This document shows, piece after piece, positions 16,401-17,492 of a stretch of DNA of 17,492 nucleotides. A program made the position numbers and the translations under genes. Location: NCBI GenBank assembly GCA_039929105.1, contig JBDSRX010000060.1, positions 1-17,492 of the forward strand. Reading direction: 5' to 3'. This DNA is from JBDSRX01 sp039929105 (GTDB lineage: Bacteria > Patescibacteriota > Dojkabacteria > J137). The notes under the pieces were generated by a model, which saw only the letters and a list, made by a program, of their open reading frames with translations, searched no databases and had not been told where the DNA came from. The stretch's first letter is position 1. Each line of letters begins with the position of its first letter.

Positions 16401-17492
16401 GATAAAGCTTGTACAGCGGATAGAGTAGGAGTACCTGAATAATCTACTTTTAAGTTATTGTATTGGTCATATGCTTTTACCGTTACAGTATCAAAATCTA
16501 CGCTTGTTAAAGCTACTTGTGGAGCAACAACTGTAAAGTGATGTAGAACATCTGGAGTACTAGTAAAGTTAAATTGAATTGGACTTCCTACTAGCCCACT
16601 TCCACTTGCTTGAATTGAATTATTTCCAACTGTTCTTCCTAATTTATATGTATTTGTTGCAACCCCACTTTCATTTGTATATGTAACAGATGCTCCTAAT
16701 GTACCACCATTTTGCGCATTTACAATTGACCAACTAACTCCGTAATTAGGAACTGGAAATCCGTTTACATCTGTAATAGTGACTGTAAATGGAGATGATA
16801 AATCTGTAAATACTGTTCCTGTTTGTGAGTTGCCTGTACCTTGAGTTATATTTCTTCCAGGCCCAGATATTAAGAAATCTCTTGCTGATTCTGCATTACC
16901 ACTTCCAAAAGAAACCCATGTACTATATCCTCCATGGTTATCTCTTACTCTAGCTTGCCAATGGTATTCTCGACTTAATGTTAAAGCAGTTGCAGTAACT
17001 TTTCCGCAATCAGATAGAGGAGAGGAACAATTTTGCGGATTAGATAATGCAGATGACTGTGTATAGTTAGCAACATTAGTAAATGCAGTTCCAAGTGGTT
17101 TTACTTCTACTTGAAGAGACAATAGATCCGATGAATCTGGGTCTGAAAGATTACTTCCCAAAACAACTCCGTTTTCAGTAGTAATTCCATTTAAAGGTAT
17201 ATTTGTTGTGTTGTCTAATTTGTATTGAGTTAATGTAGTAGGTGCACTTGGTTTACATGTTGGGCCTAAAATAGAACCCACCCCTCCGTTCTGAGCTCCA
17301 GGAACAATTCCTCCTGTAACATTAGCAGTGCCTGAGTATGTACTTGAAGCAATACAATAAACAATCATTCTTCCACCACCACCACCTCCTCCTCTGTATG
17401 TTGCAGCTCCAGATGCTCCGCCATTTGCGTGCATTGTTCCACTTCCTTCAAGTATGTTGGATTCAACCCAAATAGATCCACCAGATCCTCCT
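7451..17492 (-). CDS. Giant multidomain surface protein, adhesin-like (partial, N-terminus beyond right edge)
   Basis: The frame ends at TAG (7451-7453) and is open to the right edge: at least 3,346 residues. The first in-window ATG (17432-17434) is internal, because the 19 codons before it (GGSGGSIWVESN...) continue a repeat motif. Order from N to C: end of a glycine-rich module; FN3-like (16862-17251); two Ig-like domains (16553-16855 and 16223-16552); five tandem units (11192-16177); LamG-like domain (10532-11134); glycine-rich module (9866-10483); FN3-like (9431-9841); Ig-like (9119-9430); phosphatase-type FN3 (8789-9016); a second, smaller domain (8455-8710); membrane helix (8267-8350); carboxypeptidase-regulatory-like domain (7995-8242); membrane hairpin (7804-7927); second regulatory-like domain (7590-7783). 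The ectodomain probably forms a long fibre for adhesion or glycan binding. There is no sortase or type IX sorting signal; anchoring is by the C-terminal helices. Confidence 0.92.
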   Translation of the reverse strand, partial: GGSGGSIWVESNILEGSGTMHANGGASGAATYRGGGGGGGRMIVYCIASSTYSGTANVTGGIVPGAQNGGVGSILGPTCKPSAPTTLTQYKLDNTTNIPLNGITTENGVVLGSNLSDPDSSDLLSLQVEVKPLGTAFTNVANYTQSSALSNPQNCSSPLSDCGKVTATALTLSREYHWQARVRDNHGGYSTWVSFGSGNAESARDFLISGPGRNITQGTGNSQTGTVFTDLSSPFTVTITDVNGFPVPNYGVSWSIVNAQNGGTLGASVTYTNESGVATNTYKLGRTVGNNSIQASGSGLVGSPIQFNFTSTPDVLHHFTVVAPQVALTSVDFDTVTVKAYDQYNNLKVDYSGTPTLSAVQALSTSNPGAGNLSPTTITFTGGDLGVKILSNVSYDTHESIKLKLTDGSSEGFSSTVAVVDTVGACPDADGIIDSNQSWNASESNLGIFDCNGLDIHITSGAILTLASYDNGDGDWTNDYGVTIITDNILVDSGSTINADSSGYATARGPGAAGGSAHGGLGGGGGTAYDSVYEPSQMGSGSSGPLAAGGAIKLTVSGLTQIEGTITANGAGGSGCHQGGASGGSIWINTNVLKGAGVFRTNGGNGVCNAGGGAGGRIAIYYTTNGDGLGGGNPFALTSQTNIQSHGGPGDWCGLACNAGAGTIYVEHKGVDISHQGRLYVDNANSVASAAVLPQSDYVFSEIKLTRYGNLTILGDSSTLSISDGTALTGDSTKPNLTVEGTFLAPQVLNINGVDVGVKGEINLGGNNGTSTLTIGDISAAGLTLYAYTWAHTNGSYTFGDVTVGGNGSIKMVGYDNGDGDYTNDFGIDFYAANLLVQTGGTINSDQLGFGTDRGRGTANGASYGGIGGYASGSAYGSVYEPHELGSGGSGGGVYPAGGSIKLIIAGTAEINGNLSSNGGSGYGCHAGGASGGSVWVETGTLKGSGVISSNGGNGICAGSGASGGRIALYYGTNGDGLGGDNTFALADRTHVQAFGGAGSWYGPPYNGGAGTVYVEQRGVDDLHAGRLYVDNANSTAYTATLIPGNYLFKEVNLQRSGNLEILGDDSILTITDGNDLTGDATKPNLNIYGTLVGPSVLNVEGVSLSIYGEITLGSDNSMSSITIGNTLESSLLLSANTWAHTNGDYTFGEINVGFKGVVNLKSYDNGDSDWTNDYGVNLIADNLTIDLGGRVSADIQGYAVNRGPGTGNGAGYGGYGGYGSAPYGSVYVPALLGSGGTSQSGGGAIKLTISGLISLNGTISSDGGNGIGCHNGGSSGGSVWIDTQNINGTGTITSNGGSGVCAGAGASGGRIAIYYDQNGDGLGGGNPFDFTSSSHVQAFGGVGDWSGETLRGGAGTIYIEQNAVDGVQEGSLYIDNNTHSNSSAGLTVGIYTFKEIKLTRAGNLTILGNSSVLNIADSNSITGDSTKPNLTIEGTVNTPNTLNISGLTLSIKGEFNLGEDNNTSSIVVGGTYAGGLTLYANTWANSTGVYNFGDVNVLANGTITLPGYNNGDSNWTNDNGVNIHANNFIVQTGGYINGDYLGYGQNIGPGTGNGSSYGGIGAGSSIAYGSVYEPTDLGSGGYHFGGGAIKLTINNLLQIDGTISVNGEGPNGCHQGGGTGGSIYLDTNILKGLGLLRSNGANGSCSGNGGAGGRIAVYFDQNGDGLGGDNTFAITDRSHIQAFGGPADWCGVACNAGAGTVYVEHKGVDTNHQGALYIDNANSVAQAAALISGSYTFKEINLTRYGNLNVLGDGSSLTITNGNQLTGDSTKPNLNVYGTFNAPSNLTITGVNLGINGAINLGGDNSTSHLTIGGSGIGSVTLNPRTWSITDGVYNLGDITVSNNGVLNLNSYDSGDTNWTNDFGVDLHLNNLYVEAGGYVNADKLGYGSARGPGGLGNGASYGGIGYSSTTRSYGSITRPISLGSGANVANGGGVINLTVNDSVINYGTISSNGGYGVSGCQAGSSGGSIFIDANAVGGTGVIRADGGNSNCYGSGGGGRIAILFNENGIGEAEPLDFNNISLIHTLGGLGGCGVNCNGGPGTLYSENKALFASGNGDLVIDNNGTIGENGMDFLPQDYNFNDVRIGANVKVLIKGDLNTTSEGHAYPANIVPGDAVSGLTALGLWHLDELYGTGNYLTDASGNGRNLSISGGTNTTGFLGNAKNLNLNGNGLSVPSPIILPSNWSISTWLKFPLPTSLDGWRTVTSHLGGGQHQIIIDVSGNLGSYNSAWYPSGYNTSGLSTGWHNIVASENAGTTSFFVDGNLVGSIATNAGTDISSLCNYAAAGQQQCGAMDETAIFGRALSGSEIATLFSYYQSHQADFNSQYNDAIANVVGRGVVFNLTGGFTLSAGAILDGKLQGFSSSTGAGAGGTGLGLSGGGGGGYGGAGGSGQSDGSNPSPLGGSSYGSQRTPLNLGSGGGASGVGTVGGFGGGAIAIRARYGDVNLASGSSIDMSGETGHISSPGGGGGAGGSILIEGATCNLDGTLNASGGNGGNSTFDGGGGGGGRVSILYSVGPCDLGGTLNVAEGSSVQAQSGQVGTSPAVTSIPAVPTIKQQFESDASTIIPAGGSTTQDEVVLKANVSDPGATVMSPKHLRAEFEIVPFTDEFTASSLSNDFGDLTGASIEYTDLTYTGGAPVIAQVPVNGLVKGESYKWRTRIVNTDDSIASDWINFSNSSSVAAFRVSSVNSVEASVNPTTVTAGEPITITVTAKDSFGNPDSSYTGTIHFSSNSPSAILPADYQFSGSDNGVHVFTDGIIFIEDGSFTITITDTSNGSLTYTTSSPITVNPADVPEDPGTPVSTPVLTPDDYCTTNPTALTCLADVQISNVEFKKINETTVEICWTTNVPSKGSVDYGLASNGIYTDSTPVEDSYSTSHCITIDNLEAGQTYIFRVNSVAESSKSSRSVYAYSLEKGETVGVVETTDFISLEERPYAFNSNGQALLKYLTIEDATCKVDYGLEANDLPFSSEFSDGTNHSSVIDLNNADGVRDIYFKVICSSNITNETYNVTGIIPVSQYKPYLLVAADSTTQDISQIFANIFSPTLLTLSFGLLLLLNLLVYPRLILFFLALLRDPVRLAPWGIVHDVVTKTPIPFATVRIYSVNGNIKTFIKEKITNLNGKYGLPVNKGVYAIEVLHPEYETYKTEITLDKEQNIAKDIGLQPKGSKVIEKKSGAKAIIQKSLRKINTIIVVSGFVISIISVIISATLLNIVLLGIYIIQFGAFYFLGKNPRNWGYLFDSKGKQRVKGGFIRVYSIKEGRQLDVQMSDESGRFGFDLEEGTYGVAANVPGFQFPSTSASGAYIKNKDGSEYIQISIQKGEALNEGIPLDKSNESENPIEGFGS
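7590..8350 (-). other. Membrane anchor and two carboxypeptidase-regulatory-like domains
   Basis: A 28-residue hydrophobic helix (8267-8350) is followed by RDPVRLAPWGIVHD and a domain with TPIPFATVRIYS, LNGKYGLPV, GVYAIEVLHPEY (7995-8242). A two-helix hairpin (7804-7927) follows. Then comes a second copy with RNWGYLFDS, KGGFIRVYS, ESGRFGFDLEEGTYGVAANVPGF (7590-7783). If the large N-terminal part is outside, both of these small beta domains should be in the cytoplasm. A polar acidic tail ends the protein. Confidence 0.75.
8455..9016 (-). other. Phosphatase-type FN3 domain and a second small domain
   Basis: The first part (8789-9016) reads TTVEICWTTNVPSKGSVDYG, then HCITIDNLEAGQTYIFRV, the pattern of the FN3-like domain found at the N-terminus of purple acid phosphatases. 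The second part (8455-8710) has CKVDYGLE, then HSSVIDL and YFKVICSS, weakly similar to the first. Both lie next to the membrane. Confidence 0.6.
9119..9841 (-). other. FN3-like (copy 2) and Ig-like domain in the giant protein
   Basis: Residues encoded at 9431-9841 repeat the FN3-like domain found near the right edge (YKWRTRIVNTDDSIASDW). The next part (9119-9430) has SVNPTTVTAGEPITITVTAKDSFGNP, then YTGTIHFSS and FTITITDTS, a clear bacterial Ig/filamin-like domain. It ends in a Pro-rich linker (PEDPGTPVSTPVLTPDD). Confidence 0.7.
9866..10483 (-). repeat. Glycine-rich module, copy 2, with a (GGA)7 tract
   Basis: About 206 residues with long glycine runs alternating with short hydrophobic strands (GGAIAIRARYGDVNL, GGSILIEGATCNL). 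This suggests a right-handed beta-helix or similar stacked-strand fold with glycine turns. A run of seven TCC triplets at 9965-9985 (GGA on the coding strand) encodes an octaglycine stretch; changes in its copy number would stay in frame. The module is related to the centre of the tandem units and to the partial copy at the right edge. Confidence 0.7.
10532..11134 (-). other. LamG-like (concanavalin A-like) lectin domain in the giant protein
   Basis: About 200 residues. GLWHLDE near the start, LTDASGNGRNL, WSISTWLKF, GWHNIVA, SFFVDGNLVGS, MDETAIFGRALSGSEIATLF at the end: this is the standard order of LamG/Laminin_G_3 domains, which often bind glycans. Two cysteines (LCNYAAAGQQQC) flank a loop late in the domain. 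Confidence 0.85.
11192..12010 (-). repeat. Tandem unit 5 of the giant protein (shortened, about 273 residues)
   Basis: This begins TWSITDG and contains YDSGDTNWTND, GCQAG, NCYGSG and the CGVNC pair. The NGDG motif has decayed to ENGIGEAE. The half with LTGDSTKPNL and the second strand set is missing after VLIKGDLN, and the LamG-like domain follows, so this is the degenerate end of the array. Confidence 0.8.
12011..13042 (-). repeat. Tandem unit 4 of the giant protein (344 residues)
   Basis: This begins TWANSTG and contains YNNGDSNWTND, GCHQG, SCSGNG, DQNGDGLGGDN, the CGVAC pair, LYIDNANS and LTGDSTKPNL. It resembles unit 1 most closely around the CxxxC loop. Confidence 0.85.
13043..14077 (-). 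repeat. Tandem unit 3 of the giant protein (345 residues)
   Basis: This begins TWAHTNG and contains YDNGDSDWTND, GCHNG, VCAGAG, DQNGDGLGGGN, LYIDNNTHS and ITGDSTKPNL. The CxxxC pair is replaced by SGETL. Confidence 0.85.
14078..15124 (-). repeat. Tandem unit 2 of the giant protein (349 residues)
   Basis: This begins TWAHTNG and contains YDNGDGDYTND, GCHAG, ICAGSG, TNGDGLGGDN, LYVDNANS and LTGDATKPNL. The CxxxC pair found in unit 1 is replaced by YGPPY. Confidence 0.85.
15125..16177 (-). repeat. Tandem unit 1 of the giant protein (351 residues)
   Basis: Counted from the conserved Trp to the Trp of the next unit. It contains YDNGDGDWTND, glycine-rich strands, GCHQ, VCNA, NGDGLGG, the WCGLAC pair, LYVDNANS and then a non-glycine half with LTGDSTKPNL and LNINGV. 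The first 25 residues diverge from later units, as expected for the unit at the edge of an array. Confidence 0.85.
16223..16855 (-). other. Two Ig-like domains (invasin-like and filamin-like) in the giant protein
   Basis: The first (about 16553-16855) shows PFTVTITDVNGFPVPNYGVSW and a following TNESGVATNTYKLG strand, the signature of Big_1/invasin-type repeats. The second (16223-16552) shows DTVTVKAYDQYNNLKVDYSGTP, a filamin-like Ig pattern with VSY and KLKLTDGS strands. These usually act as spacers in surface fibres. Confidence 0.6.
16862..17251 (-). other. FN3-like domain (copy 1) in the giant protein
   Basis: About 130 residues, from PSAPTTLTQY to DFLISG. The late motif YHWQARVRDNHGGYSTWVSF is the typical FN3-like 'Y-W-R-D-G-S-W' pattern and aligns with YKWRTRIVNTDDSIASDWINF in the copy at 9431-9841. 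Two cysteines (in NCSS and DCGK) are close enough to pair. Confidence 0.6.
17252..17492 (-). repeat. C-terminal part of a glycine-rich module (copy 1, partial)
   Basis: This encodes GGSGGSIWVESNILEGSG, then a glycine run (seven Gly before Arg) and a beta-rich tail. It matches the end of the module at 9866-10483 (GGAGGSILIEG... GGGGGGGR) and, more loosely, the central part of the tandem units. It is directly followed by an FN3-like domain, as the other copy is. The module starts beyond the edge. Confidence 0.65.

Noticed and set aside
1..17492. Bacteroidetes as the source, because Shine-Dalgarno sequences are absent
   Set aside because: Promoters fit the -35/-10 type and not the TTTG/TAnnTTTG form, and the giant protein ends in membrane helices and not in a type IX secretion sorting domain.
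7451..17492. Recoded UGA (as glycine), as in Gracilibacteria/SR1
   Set aside because: The 3,346-codon frame is glycine-rich yet uses no UGA at all, and the gene at 2351 ends properly with UGA overlapping the next start.

Overview
This window is AT-rich bacterial DNA with seven protein-coding genes, all but one of which begin with Met-Lys-Lys. No tRNA, rRNA, CRISPR array or transposase was recognised. Almost everything encoded is membrane-bound, secreted or envelope-related. No visible start codon has a Shine-Dalgarno sequence, yet E. coli-like -35/-10 promoters with 17-base spacers can be found. The standard code fits: a reading frame of more than 3,300 codons contains no UGA, and UGA is used once as a stop. 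The protein styles suggest a Candidate Phyla Radiation (Patescibacteria) genome: a huge surface protein whose carboxypeptidase-regulatory-like domains follow the membrane segment, a small membrane protein with a duplicated extracellular domain, and short M23 and beta-lactamase-fold proteins. That assignment is inference from remembered architecture; no marker gene is present.

Layout. Positions 1-2160 hold two minus-strand genes: a secreted protein with two Ig-like repeats that runs off the left edge, and a membrane-anchored serine hydrolase of the beta-lactamase/transpeptidase fold. A divergent intergenic region of 190 bases carries a promoter built into a perfect 12-base inverted repeat. It leads into a tight plus-strand operon (2351-4641): a secreted protein of unknown function, an M23 peptidoglycan endopeptidase, and a membrane-anchored protein with a possible NTF2-like domain. 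The operon abuts, stop codon to stop codon, a minus-strand P1B-type metal ATPase (4642-6492) with a highly atypical metal-site motif. A CG-rich cluster of palindromes (6578-6658) lies in the next gap, followed by a small membrane protein (6664-7386).

The remaining 10 kb (7451-17492) is one minus-strand gene, open at the right edge, for a surface protein of at least 3,346 residues. From N to C it contains: the end of a glycine-rich module, an FN3-like and two Ig-like domains, four complete plus one shortened tandem units of about 345 residues, a LamG-like lectin domain, another glycine-rich module with FN3-like and Ig-like domains, a phosphatase-type FN3 domain, a second smaller domain, a membrane segment, a carboxypeptidase-regulatory-like domain, a membrane hairpin and a second such domain. 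The glycine-rich/FN3/Ig trio occurs twice, so there is a higher-order duplication around the tandem units.

Taken together the window reads as a cell-envelope locus: a giant adhesin-like fibre, peptidoglycan-active enzymes (M23 and the serine hydrolase), accessory secreted proteins and a metal pump. Functional linkage between these genes is inferred from proximity only.
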